Assembly (NCBI GenBank): GCA_002455955.1
Contig: DKLZ01000064.1
Coordinates: 1-17,202 of the forward strand
DNA: 17,202 nucleotides
DNA from: Dehalococcoidia bacterium UBA6627
GTDB taxonomy: Bacteria > Chloroflexota > Dehalococcoidia > UBA2979
Reading direction: 5' to 3'
This document shows, piece by piece, positions 7,602-15,961 of this stretch. The stretch's first letter is position 1. Each line of letters starts with the position of its first letter. A program made the position numbers and the translations under genes. The notes under the pieces were generated by a model, which saw only the letters and a list, made by a program, of their open reading frames with translations, made no database searches and had not been told where the DNA came from.

Positions 7602-8339
7602 CTATCGGGAAGAACGCCACTCATCGATGGCGCCTTTCTGTGCCAAAAAGAGTTTGCGAATACCAGTATCAGCCAGTGCTACGAGTTCTTGCATCTGACC
7701 CTGACTAAATGGCTCACCTTCTGCTGTACCTTGTACCTCAACGAGTTGCCCAGTTCCAAGCATTACAACATTAAAATCGACGCCAGCAGCTGAGTCTTCC
7801 CGATAATCGAGGTCAAGTAGTGTCTGCTTATCAAAAATTCCTGCCGAAATTGCTCCAACTTGCGTCTTTAGCGGAGAAGTAGGGAGTGCCCCTGCACGCT
7901 GCATCCATTCGATCGCCATCGCTAGAGCAACCCAAGCCCCGGTGATCGAGGCCGTACGAGTACCTCCATCGGCCTGTATCACATCACAATCAATCGTAAT
8001 CGTCTGCTCGCCAAGTGCTTCCATATCGACCGCTGCACGCAGCGAACGACCAATGAGTCGCTGAATTTCTTGGGTGCGACCGCCTTGCCGACCTCGCGCA
8101 GCTTCACGATCATTACGAGTATTAGTTGCTCGCGGCAGCATCCCGTATTCAGCTGTGATCCACCCAGAACCGGTACCTCTAAGCCAGCGTGGGATCCGTG
8201 GCTCCACGCTGGCTGTACAAATTACACGAGTATCACCCATGGAGATGAGTGCCGAACCTTCGGCATTTTTGATATAGCCGGGATCGATCGTAACCGGACG
8301 CAGATCCTTTGCTCCTCGATTATCAGAACGTTGGTACAT
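7602..8339 (-). CDS. rph: Ribonuclease PH
   Basis: Phosphorolytic 3'-5' exoribonuclease that trims tRNA 3' ends and takes part in rRNA decay, using phosphate and releasing nucleoside diphosphates; hexameric in the family. Seen: RNDREAARGRQGGRTQEIQ around residues 75-93 (the phosphate-binding Arg region), CDVIQADGGTRTASITGA at about 118-134, and DYREDSAAGVDFNVVM near 177, all in order. The 245 aa are the normal length. The ATG has a GGGAG 5 bases upstream. It follows serA by 87 bases on the same strand and may be read from the same transcript. The frequent partner, an RdgB-type XTP phosphatase, is not present; a convergent HIT gene lies downstream. Confidence 0.97.
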   Translation of the reverse strand: MYQRSDNRGAKDLRPVTIDPGYIKNAEGSALISMGDTRVICTASVEPRIPRWLRGTGSGWITAEYGMLPRATNTRNDREAARGRQGGRTQEIQRLIGRSLRAAVDMEALGEQTITIDCDVIQADGGTRTASITGAWVALAMAIEWMQRAGALPTSPLKTQVGAISAGIFDKQTLLDLDYREDSAAGVDFNVVMLGTGQLVEVQGTAEGEPFSQGQMQELVALADTGIRKLFLAQKGAIDEWRSSR

Positions 8340-8426
8340 ACGAACTCCCGCTCGCGGTCAGCGCTTTATCATGCAGTGCCTCGATAGACGAATCTTCAAG
8401 GAGAATCCCCCAAGGGCAAGCATTCA

Positions 8427-10013
8427 TTAACTAGGTAACTCCACCTGCCGAACTGAACGAATATCATCAAATCCTGAAACTTTATCGATCTCCTCACTGC
8501 TAAGTGATCGGGCACCCGAGATCGCAAGAATCATAAGAGCCCGTCCCTGCCTATCGGCTGAAACAGACATCGCACTGATGTTAATTCCCCAGCCTCCTAG
8601 TAGTGTTGCGACATGCCCGATGAGTCCTGGGCGGTCAACATTTTCGATCGCAAGCAGGTATCCGCCATCAACAACTACTTCCATCTCATATTCTCCGATA
8701 CCGACGATACGTGAACCAGTAGAGGTGTGAGTTGTAGATACGCTTTCACCGGTACCAGCATGAAGAGCGTGAACAGTTACACGATTACTAAAGGGTTCAA
8801 CAGCAAGACCGACCTCTTCCTCGATGTGCAATCCCTGAGCTTCGGCCAATGCCAGTGCATTTACCATCGTTACTTTTTCACTCGTTATTCGCTCTAGCAT
8901 CCCAACAATAACGGCCGCACGAAGTGGCGAGGTTTCATAATTTCCTATCTCGCCTTGGTACTCGATACGCACTCGTTCAACGACTCCTCCAGCCAGTTGC
9001 ATTGCAACAGACCCTGCGAGCTCTGCCGAGTCGATATAAGGAGCAAGTACTGCCATCGTTTCTTCGTCAACAAGAGGTGCATTTACAGCAAAACGAGCAG
9101 ATCGACCATCTAGAACATCGAGTACCTGTTCCGCTGTTTGTACGGCAGCACGATTCTGAGCCTCTACCGTCGAGGCAGCGAGATGCGGCGTAACAATGAT
9201 GCGATCGTGAGAGGTAAGCACGTTTCCAACAGCAGGCTCTTCCTTATAAACATCAACCGCCGCTCCACCTATTTGACGATTAGCAACAGCATCGAACAGT
9301 GCTTGTTCGTCCACAAGTGCACCACGAGCAGCATTAATAATGATCGCCGTCGACTTCATTAACTTCAGTTGATCAGTACTGATCATGTCTCGCGTTCCAT
9401 CGGTCAACGCAGTGTGGAATGTCAGGAAATCTGACATAGCTAAGACGTCTTCGAGCCCTTTCAATTCGACTCCGAGTTGACTAGCACGATCAGGAGAGAT
9501 GAACGGATCGTAAGCAATCACTCGCATCTCAAAGGCACGGGCGCGACGAGCCACCTCGGCCCCAATACGACCGAGACCTACTATTCCAAGGACGCGACCT
9601 GAGAGTTCGACGCCTGTGTACTTAGCACGATCCCATGCCCCGCTCTGCAATGACCCATGCGCCTGAGGAATGTGACGGGCTGCAGACAGCATCAAGCCAA
9701 AAGTATGTTCAGCAGTCGACATCGTATTCGCAAACGGTGCGTTAACAACTATGATCCCGCGCTGAGTCGCGGCTTCGATATCGATGTTGTCGACACCAAC
9801 GCCGGCACGACCAATCACCTCAAGGTGAGTTGCAGCAGAAATTAGACGCTCGGTTACCTGAGTCTGACTACGAACCAATAATCCTTGCACATCCCCTAGT
9901 TCATTAACTAATTCAGCCTCGGAAAGGTCAGTCTTAACTGTCACCTCATGTTTGGCCGCTAACAATTCAACACCTGCGGAAGCTAACGAATCAGCTACAA
10001 GAATTCGTGCCAT
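8427..10013 (-). CDS. serA: D-3-phosphoglycerate dehydrogenase
   Basis: First step of serine synthesis: oxidation of 3-phosphoglycerate to 3-phosphohydroxypyruvate with NAD+. Seen: substrate domain at the N-terminus (LLVRSQTQVTE), Rossmann glycine loop GLGRIG at 146-151, catalytic R230 (NAARGALVDE), E259 (DVYKEEP) and H277 (PHLAAST). An intervening domain then extends to about residue 445, and a C-terminal ACT domain (ENVDRPGLIGHVATLLG, about 453-525) probably senses L-serine. The 528 aa are typical of the long form with both extra domains, as in mycobacteria and Bacillus. The start is ATG; it follows the transaminase gene by 12 bases, so the two are surely one operon. Feedback inhibition by serine is the known use of the ACT domain in the family, inferred here. 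Confidence 0.97.
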   Translation of the reverse strand: MARILVADSLASAGVELLAAKHEVTVKTDLSEAELVNELGDVQGLLVRSQTQVTERLISAATHLEVIGRAGVGVDNIDIEAATQRGIIVVNAPFANTMSTAEHTFGLMLSAARHIPQAHGSLQSGAWDRAKYTGVELSGRVLGIVGLGRIGAEVARRARAFEMRVIAYDPFISPDRASQLGVELKGLEDVLAMSDFLTFHTALTDGTRDMISTDQLKLMKSTAIIINAARGALVDEQALFDAVANRQIGGAAVDVYKEEPAVGNVLTSHDRIIVTPHLAASTVEAQNRAAVQTAEQVLDVLDGRSARFAVNAPLVDEETMAVLAPYIDSAELAGSVAMQLAGGVVERVRIEYQGEIGNYETSPLRAAVIVGMLERITSEKVTMVNALALAEAQGLHIEEEVGLAVEPFSNRVTVHALHAGTGESVSTTHTSTGSRIVGIGEYEMEVVVDGGYLLAIENVDRPGLIGHVATLLGGWGINISAMSVSADRQGRALMILAISGARSLSSEEIDKVSGFDDIRSVRQVELPS

Positions 10014-10025
10014 CAGTGCGAGCCG

Positions 10026-11126
10026 TCAGGCATTAGTGGGAACGATGTAACCGACCCGTTGAAGTGCATCCTTAAGGTTAGTCAAGGCCTGATCAATCTC
10101 AGATTCTGTCACATAACCTAGATGTCCGATACGCAAGATCTGACCACGAAGCGAACCCTGACCTCCAGCGAATACAGTGCCGAATTCTTCACGAGCTACT
10201 TTTAGTAGCTCGGCCCCATCTACCTCCGCGGGGATTCGAACAGAAGTGACGGTATCGGACTCAAATCCTTCCTCAGCAAATAATTCAAGCCCAAGGGCCC
10301 TAACTCCATTGCGTGTCATCTGTGCAAGAACAGCGTGTCGTTCATAAATCGCATCAAGGCCTTCATCAAGCATCAGATCTAAAGCTTTATCGAGTTGGAA
10401 AAAGAGATTAACCGCAGGCGTACTCAAAGTCTGCCCGATCTCGAGATAATCTTTCGCTTTCTGAAGGTCGAGATAAAAACGAGGTGTAGTTGTATTTACT
10501 TGCTTCTCCCATGAACGGTCACTACAAGAAACAAATGCGAGTCCAGGAGCCGTCATCCATCCCTTCTGCGATCCTGAAATAACTACATCTAGTCCCCATT
10601 GATCGACCGGCACCGAAATCGATGACAGCGACGAAATCGCGTCCACGATAATTAAGCAATCATGCTGGCGAGCAATTTCCGCTATCTCCGGTAATTGCTT
10701 AACTGTCACGCCAGTGGAGGTTTCATTGTGCGTGACGATGACAGTCCGAATATCTGGAAATTGCCTTAGCGTCTGATCGATTCGATTCGGGTCGGCACTC
10801 ATTCCGAATTCGAACGGTAGCTCGAGTGGCTCACCGCCAAATGCACGCGTTATGTCAATAAACCGCTTCCCAAAGACTCCAACTGTGACAATTAAAACTT
10901 TCTCCTCAGGATTAACATGGCACGCAACAGCAGCTTCCATACCTCCGGTGCCTGATGCCGTCAGTGTAAGAACGTCATTCTTCGTTTGATACACCTGCTT
11001 AACGCGGTGAGTTGTGCTAGCAATCAGCTCGGCAAACTCTGGCCCACGGTGGTTAATCATTTCGGCCGCACCTGCTTGGGCAACCTCAGAAGGTATAGGA
11101 GTAGGTCCGGGAATGCGCAGGTTCAA
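10026..11126 (-). CDS. Class-V aminotransferase (alanine-glyoxylate / serine-pyruvate type), probable phosphoserine transaminase
   Basis: PLP enzyme of the AGXT/PucG-like group. Seen, numbered from the start chosen here: substrate motif IPGPTPIP near residue 4, the cofactor-phosphate loop SGTGGMEA at about 58, VDAISS with the cofactor Asp at about 162, and SGSQKGWM with the Schiff-base Lys at about 188. It lies 12 bases before serA. No classical SerC is in the window, so it most likely makes 3-phosphoserine from phosphohydroxypyruvate, as related class-V enzymes do in archaea and some bacteria; a glyoxylate or photorespiratory-like role is the alternative. The start is the TTG at 11124-11126, because GGAGG at 11133-11137 lies 6 bases upstream; an upstream in-frame TTG at 11150 has that site inside the reading frame and is unlikely. 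Confidence 0.9.
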   Translation of the reverse strand: MNLRIPGPTPIPSEVAQAGAAEMINHRGPEFAELIASTTHRVKQVYQTKNDVLTLTASGTGGMEAAVACHVNPEEKVLIVTVGVFGKRFIDITRAFGGEPLELPFEFGMSADPNRIDQTLRQFPDIRTVIVTHNETSTGVTVKQLPEIAEIARQHDCLIIVDAISSLSSISVPVDQWGLDVVISGSQKGWMTAPGLAFVSCSDRSWEKQVNTTTPRFYLDLQKAKDYLEIGQTLSTPAVNLFFQLDKALDLMLDEGLDAIYERHAVLAQMTRNGVRALGLELFAEEGFESDTVTSVRIPAEVDGAELLKVAREEFGTVFAGGQGSLRGQILRIGHLGYVTESEIDQALTNLKDALQRVGYIVPTNA

Positions 11127-11132
11127 GGGGTA

Positions 11133-11137
11133 CCTCC
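11133..11137 (-). promoter_or_regulatory. Strong ribosome binding site deciding the transaminase start
   Basis: On the minus strand this is GGAGG, 6 bases before the TTG at 11126. It is the best Shine-Dalgarno match that I noticed in the window, and it moves the start eight codons downstream of the longest reading frame. Confidence 0.7.
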
Positions 11138-11206
11138 GAAAAAGTGTCAATTTGCGAATAACCGCTATGCGGGAATGTTTAAAAAGTCAATTAATCAATT
11201 ATGATC

Positions 11207-11229
11207 GTACGGTCGCACATAGTACGGTC
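11207..11229. repeat. Direct repeat in the divergent transaminase/selA region
   Basis: The octamer GTACGGTC occurs at 11207-11214 and 11222-11229, a period of 15 bases. Just before it, TCAATTA occurs twice at 11187-11193 and 11195-11201. They lie in the 178-base region between the two divergent starts, where a regulator could act on both sides. No protein can be named, and no convincing promoter pair was found here. Confidence 0.4.
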
Positions 11230-11304
11230 AACGTAATCGACTAAGCACCTCACACAAACTCATACCAATACTCCAAAGACAATCGAACGAAAGCAAGGAA
11301 TGCC

Positions 11305-12702
11305 GTGACTAACCCCTATCGCTCTCTCCCTTCGATCGATGCAGTTATTGCGGATAAACGTGTCTCAGAGATAGCAAAGCTCCACGGACACGACGCAGTG
11401 GTGAATCTGGCGCGCGAAATATTGGAAACTCAACGTATAAAGATCAGTCGCGGCGGTGAAAAGAGCGAGGACACAGTGACATTACTACTCGCACGCAGCA
11501 AGTCACTTGAGTCACGTCTAGTGGGAGTCGTGAACGCAACCGGTGTGATCATTCACACGAACCTCGGACGCGCACCACTCTCCCGAAGCGCGATCGAAGC
11601 AATGCGACGCATCACAACTAGCTATTCGACACTGGAATTCGATCTGTCAGACGGAACACGATCCTCTCGTGACCAGCACCTCGAATCCCTTCTCTGCTCT
11701 CTCACTGGTGCAGAGGCCGCCCTCGTAGTCAACAACGGAGCGTCTGCACTACTTCTGGCACTCGCAGCACTATGTGCTGGCGGTGAAGTGCCGATCTCGA
11801 GAGGGCAACTCGTCGAGATCGGGGGGGGCTTTCGAATACCTGATGTAATGCGTGAGTCAGGTGCAGTCATCGTCGAGGTTGGGACAACTAACCGAACCTA
11901 TGCAAGCGACTACGAAATGGCCATGAATGACGATACGAAGGGAGTCCTGCGAGTACATAGCTCGAATTTCACAACTATTGGATTTACAGCATCGACTTCG
12001 ATAGCTGATTTAGCAGAAATTGCCGAACGGCGAAATCTTGTACTGATCGACGATCTGGGTAGTGGAGCATTGATCGATACTCAAGAATACGGACTAGCTT
12101 CCGAACCATTGGTACAAGATTCGGTTTCGGCAGGAGCACACGTTGTATTGTTTTCTGGCGACAAATTGATCGGTGGCCCACAGGCAGGGATTATTGTCGG
12201 TCGAAAACACGAAATTGATCTGATGAAACGCCATCCGCTGGCTCGAGCAGTACGAATCGACAAAGCATCTATCGCTGGACTAATCGAAACACTGAAGCAC
12301 TACTCGACCGGGAAGGCCATACAGGAGATCCCTGTATGGCAAATGATCGCGGAACCCGTGGATCAACTTGCGATGCGTGCTCGTCGCTGGGCACGTGTCT
12401 GTCCTCAACACTGCGAGACGCTCGAAGAGCATTCGACTATCGGCGGCGGCTCTCTACCAGGTGAAGAGATTCCGACCGTCGTCTGCGCCATAAGGCCCCC
12501 TACTGGCGATGTCGATGAGTTAGTAATGACGTTGCGTAAACGACCTATTCCGATCATTGCCCGGATCAAAGATGAGCGTGTGCTATTGGACCCCAGAACT
12601 GTCGATCCTCGTGAAGATGGCCATGTAGAACAGGCGCTCTCGACAATATGTAGTGCTCATCGTCCGACCTCCATCAGTGGGAGCACTAGCCCTGAACGAT
12701 AG
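11305..12702 (+). CDS. selA: L-seryl-tRNA(Sec) selenium transferase
   Basis: Converts seryl-tRNA(Sec) to selenocysteinyl-tRNA(Sec) with selenophosphate; a large ring-shaped PLP enzyme in the family. Seen: N-terminal YRSLPSIDAVI, NATGVIIHTNLGRAPLS at about 75-91, VNNGASALLLALAAL, GGGFRIPDVM, DLGSGALID, and FSGDKLIGGPQAG with the PLP Lys at residue 287. The 465 aa are the normal length. The GTG start at 11305 has AAGGA 5 bases upstream; an ATG at 11300 is out of frame and stops at once. It is divergent from the serine genes and overlaps mutS2. Neither selB, selD nor tRNA(Sec) is in the window, so whether the cell really uses selenocysteine must be judged elsewhere; archaeal-type SelA-like proteins are a less likely alternative. 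Confidence 0.95.
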   Translation: MTNPYRSLPSIDAVIADKRVSEIAKLHGHDAVVNLAREILETQRIKISRGGEKSEDTVTLLLARSKSLESRLVGVVNATGVIIHTNLGRAPLSRSAIEAMRRITTSYSTLEFDLSDGTRSSRDQHLESLLCSLTGAEAALVVNNGASALLLALAALCAGGEVPISRGQLVEIGGGFRIPDVMRESGAVIVEVGTTNRTYASDYEMAMNDDTKGVLRVHSSNFTTIGFTASTSIADLAEIAERRNLVLIDDLGSGALIDTQEYGLASEPLVQDSVSAGAHVVLFSGDKLIGGPQAGIIVGRKHEIDLMKRHPLARAVRIDKASIAGLIETLKHYSTGKAIQEIPVWQMIAEPVDQLAMRARRWARVCPQHCETLEEHSTIGGGSLPGEEIPTVVCAIRPPTGDVDELVMTLRKRPIPIIARIKDERVLLDPRTVDPREDGHVEQALSTICSAHRPTSISGSTSPER

Positions 12703-15085
12703 AACTCTCGAACTACTCGACTATCCAACCGTAATCGACCGTCTGGTTCGACTGACTACCTCCGCGGCAGGAAAGATCGCCGCACGTGAACTCCGTCCTA
12801 TTATCGACCGGGACAGAGTAATCCACCGACAAATGTTGACCGCCGAAGCCCTTTATCTCAATCAGCAGAATATTGGTATTCCTGTTGATGGCGTGCTCGA
12901 CGTGCGTGACTTAGCACAAGGTGCTGAACTCGGCCAAACATTGACACCTGGAGAACTATTAGACATCGCCAATACAGCTCGTACCGCGATGCATGTCCGC
13001 CGTTTACTAAATCGACTTAACAAAGATGTACCTATGATTTCCAAGATCGCAGCTGGCATAGACGATTTCGACTCACTCCACAACCTAATCGAATCATCAA
13101 TCAACTCCAGTAACGAAGTTCGCGATGAAGCTAGCGCAGAGCTGCAAACTATCCGTTCCGAAATGTCGATCGCACACGACCAGCTTCAACAACGAATGCA
13201 AGCTCTTTCGACCAGTGCGGCGCTTCGCCCTGTCTTGCAAGAGCCTATCGTTACGATCAGGGATGGCCGCTATGTCTTACCGGTTAAAGCAGACTTCCGA
13301 ACCGAACTACCTGGAGTAGTACATGACATTTCGGCATCTGGCGCGACGGTCTACATTGAGCCATTCGTAATCGTTGATCTTGGCAATCGTTGGCGCGAGT
13401 TAAAACTACAAGAGCGTCGTGAGGTCGAACGGATTCTTCGCGAGCTCTCCCAAGCAGTGGGTGCTGCCAGTGTAGAACTAAGTAATGCAATCGACCGACT
13501 CGGACAAATGGACCTGGCCTTGGCGAAAGGGCGACTCGCACGTGATCTTAATGCTACCGAGTTGCACACGCGAGGTTGCCAACCATGGCTGACAGAAGCC
13601 CCAGCAGAACTGCGACTCACTGAATGCCGACATCCTCTCATAGGACCAGAAGTTGTCCCGAACACAATCATCGTTGGTGGGACACACCATGCATTACTGA
13701 TTACGGGGCCAAATACTGGAGGAAAGACAGTCGCGTTAAAAACAGCAGGTTTACTCGTGTTGATGGCACTCGCTGGTCTGCCCGTACCGGCGACTGCAGA
13801 ATCGACTATCCCTGTGTTCGAATCTGTGTTCGCAGATATCGGAGATGAGCAATCTATCGAACAATCGCTATCAACTTTCTCCAGTCATATGACGGCAATT
13901 ATTGCCGTGCTAGAGAAGGCGAATAATAAATCATTCGTTCTTCTAGATGAACTCGGAGCAGGAACTGACCCTACCGAAGGTGCCGCTCTGGCCGTAGCGA
14001 TTGTCGAACAATTGCTGAGTCGCGGATCTTCGTTGATCGCAACAACGCATCACAGTGAGTTGAAGTTATACGCACATCGAACATCCAGCGTTGCGAATGC
14101 GTCGCTCGAGTTTGACCTCGAATCTCTATCCCCAACCTATAAATTGACTCTGGGCTTAGCAGGTCAATCCAACGGTCTCGCAATCGCATCAAATCTCGGT
14201 ATGCCAAGTGATGTAATAAACGCAGCAAGAATGGGGCTCTCAACTACAGAAATCGAGTTTGAATCGATATTAGCTGAACTACACGCGCGCCTCGCAGATG
14301 CGAAAGAACGGGCTAGCAAGGCTGCTCAGGATGCAGAAGAAGCCGAAAAGATAAGAGTCGAACGCGTGGAAGAATTGAAGAATCTCGCATCTGAAACGAT
14401 GAGCATCCGTGAAGATGCCCAAATCCAGGTAAGAAATGACCTAAGAAAAGTGCGGCACCTCCTGCAAAAAACTCGTAAGGAAGTGGAGGCCTCAAAGCTT
14501 GCAAAAGCAGAAACAACTTTCGCTAACGCTGAACAGGCAGTTACTCGATTCCACACTATTCCAAATTCAGCAGAACCTCCTTCACAGGAATTCCAGAGTT
14601 CAACGGCATCGCATACTTCCTCAGAGAAAGTACCAATCACTCTTGGAGCAACGGTCTGGCTGCGGGGTGTCGCTGTACCAGGAGAGGTCTTATCCGAACC
14701 TGACGATCGAGATGAATTCGAAGTGCAATTAGGCTCTCTGAGAATGCGTGTGCGACTCGAACAAGTCGAGTCGATCAAAGAACCTGCGCAGGATCACCCA
14801 ACTCAGAACCTCCATTTTCCACCCACTCCATGGGTACCGTCCGAAATCGAAGTTCGAGGCCAGCGGATTGATGAGGCTGTCTTACATGTGGAACAGTTTC
14901 TCGATGCAGCCTCACGGTCGGGGCACAGTCGCGTCCGCCTAATCCACGGTCGCGGTACAGGCACCTTACGGCATGCTGTACGTGAACTACTCGATGAACA
15001 TCCGCTTGTTACTGGATACGAAACAGCGCAGCCAAACGAGGGAGGCGTAGGAGTAACAGTCGCCAATCTTGCCAGCACCAGTTAA
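12677..15085 (+). CDS. mutS2: Endonuclease MutS2 (Smr-domain MutS homologue)
   Basis: MutS2 binds branched or collided nucleic acids or stalled ribosomes and suppresses recombination or rescues ribosomes in the species studied. Seen, numbered from the upstream GTG at 12653: a clamp/lever region, Walker A GPNTGGKT at 352-359, Walker B LLDE at 430-433 (LLDELGAGTDPTEG), TTHHSELK, a long charged coiled coil at about 540-640, a KOW-like stretch (GATVWLRGVAVPGEV), and a C-terminal Smr domain with EVRGQR (733) and LIHGRGTGTLR (763). About 800 aa is the family length. The start is uncertain: GTG 12653, GTG 12677 (used here), or CTG 12692, which has GGGAG 8 bases upstream and gives MNDRTLELLDY, the usual MutS2 beginning. 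All overlap the selA end, so coupling is likely. Confidence 0.93.
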   Translation: MGALALNDRTLELLDYPTVIDRLVRLTTSAAGKIAARELRPIIDRDRVIHRQMLTAEALYLNQQNIGIPVDGVLDVRDLAQGAELGQTLTPGELLDIANTARTAMHVRRLLNRLNKDVPMISKIAAGIDDFDSLHNLIESSINSSNEVRDEASAELQTIRSEMSIAHDQLQQRMQALSTSAALRPVLQEPIVTIRDGRYVLPVKADFRTELPGVVHDISASGATVYIEPFVIVDLGNRWRELKLQERREVERILRELSQAVGAASVELSNAIDRLGQMDLALAKGRLARDLNATELHTRGCQPWLTEAPAELRLTECRHPLIGPEVVPNTIIVGGTHHALLITGPNTGGKTVALKTAGLLVLMALAGLPVPATAESTIPVFESVFADIGDEQSIEQSLSTFSSHMTAIIAVLEKANNKSFVLLDELGAGTDPTEGAALAVAIVEQLLSRGSSLIATTHHSELKLYAHRTSSVANASLEFDLESLSPTYKLTLGLAGQSNGLAIASNLGMPSDVINAARMGLSTTEIEFESILAELHARLADAKERASKAAQDAEEAEKIRVERVEELKNLASETMSIREDAQIQVRNDLRKVRHLLQKTRKEVEASKLAKAETTFANAEQAVTRFHTIPNSAEPPSQEFQSSTASHTSSEKVPITLGATVWLRGVAVPGEVLSEPDDRDEFEVQLGSLRMRVRLEQVESIKEPAQDHPTQNLHFPPTPWVPSEIEVRGQRIDEAVLHVEQFLDAASRSGHSRVRLIHGRGTGTLRHAVRELLDEHPLVTGYETAQPNEGGVGVTVANLASTS
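12679..12683 (+). promoter_or_regulatory. Possible ribosome binding site for a CTG start of mutS2
   Basis: GGGAG lies inside the end of selA, 8 bases before CTG at 12692. Neither GTG candidate (12653, 12677) has a recognisable site upstream. Confidence 0.35.
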
Positions 15086-15119
15086 GGGTTCGAAGGGCAC
15101 AATTGCTCCAGTAGACTGA

Positions 15120-15149
15120 ACGGTAGTAAAACACTAAGCAGTTTACCGT
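15120..15149 (+). terminator. Weak stem-loop after mutS2
   Basis: ACGGTA at 15120-15125 pairs with TACCGT at 15144-15149, with further imperfect pairing inside (GTAAAAC against GTTTAC). No run of T follows, so it is not a classical intrinsic terminator. It lies in the 111-base gap before the permease gene; the rest of that gap holds nothing I can name. Confidence 0.2.
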
Positions 15150-15196
15150 CGTTTAAACTATCGCCCACACAGGCACATCCTTGAGCAGACCTACAC

Positions 15197-15943
15197 ATGC
15201 CAACTGAGCTCATAGCAATTGCGCTCATCGGATTAATCGCAACCGCTGTCTACACATCGGTCGGGTTTGGTTATGCGCTAGTCTTCATTCCCGCCGCGAC
15301 CCTGATCGTCGGAGTGGAACCATCAGTTGCAAGTATGCTCGTCGCAGGACCGTTAGTCGGTGGGTTTTTGTATTATCGAGACACCCCCCGTACTTCGCTG
15401 TTAGACATCGCACCTGTATCTACGGTCAGCCTCATTACCCTGCCTATTGGAATCTGGATACTACTGCATGCAGACGATGATCTACTTCGTGTGATCGTTG
15501 GCACGGGTGTTCTGATATCAATTGCGGTAGAACAATTCAGCGGTGGTAGCGAAGATACAGAACGAGAACCACGTCTAAAAATCGCTATCGTTGCCGGCCT
15601 GATAACTGGCCTAATGCGAGGATCGACAAGTATGGGGGGGCCTCCTCAAGTACTTTATTATCGATGGCTCGGGGGTGGTGCTTGGCGTTTCCGGTCTCGG
15701 ATGTTCTCAGGCATGGCCGCTTCTGGCATTCCAACAATCATTATGGCAGGCGCCAGTGGTGTATTTAATGCTGAGACGATTCCGACCGTCCTTATAACGC
15801 TACCCGCAACAGCAGTTGGTATGGCCTTAGGTATGAGAATCCGACCATTGATGAGTGACTCACAACTTCGCTTAATTTCATCATTACTTCTAGTCGCGAC
15901 GAGCTTGCTCGCTATCGCAACCGGTGCCTCTGTTCTCCTCTAA
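15197..15943 (+). CDS. TauE/SafE-family membrane permease (probable anion exporter)
   Basis: Seen: 248 mostly hydrophobic residues with about seven to eight membrane segments in two similar halves. The first half has VGFGYALVFIPAATL and VEPSVASMLVAGPLVGG; the second has GLMRGSTSMGGPPQVLYY followed by FSGMAASGIPTIIMAG, which is the glycine/proline-rich signature repeat of the TauE/SafE (former DUF81) family. Members move sulfite, sulfoacetate or other organic anions across the membrane; the substrate cannot be told here. No sulfur-metabolism gene is nearby. The ATG at 15197 lacks a good ribosome binding site. The gene ends 18 bases from the convergent phosphatase gene. Confidence 0.85.
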   Translation: MPTELIAIALIGLIATAVYTSVGFGYALVFIPAATLIVGVEPSVASMLVAGPLVGGFLYYRDTPRTSLLDIAPVSTVSLITLPIGIWILLHADDDLLRVIVGTGVLISIAVEQFSGGSEDTEREPRLKIAIVAGLITGLMRGSTSMGGPPQVLYYRWLGGGAWRFRSRMFSGMAASGIPTIIMAGASGVFNAETIPTVLITLPATAVGMALGMRIRPLMSDSQLRLISSLLLVATSLLAIATGASVLL

Positions 15944-15961
15944 TAGGTTTTGGTTTTGCGC

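Noticed and set aside
11821..11828. Run of eight G in selA that could be a phase-variation tract
   Set aside because: It encodes the conserved glycine stretch EIGGGF, the reading frame is intact on both sides, and SelA is not a surface or contingency gene. A G7 run in the permease gene likewise encodes conserved glycines.
13284..13690. Several overlapping minus-strand open frames inside mutS2 (and similar antisense frames in selA, serA and argF)
   Set aside because: They are shadows of strong plus- or minus-strand coding frames, have low-complexity Arg/Ser-rich translations, and match no family I recognise.
15944..15961. T-rich bases between the convergent permease and phosphatase genes as a terminator
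   Set aside because: Only 18 bases separate the stops and no stem can be formed with the flanks by eye.
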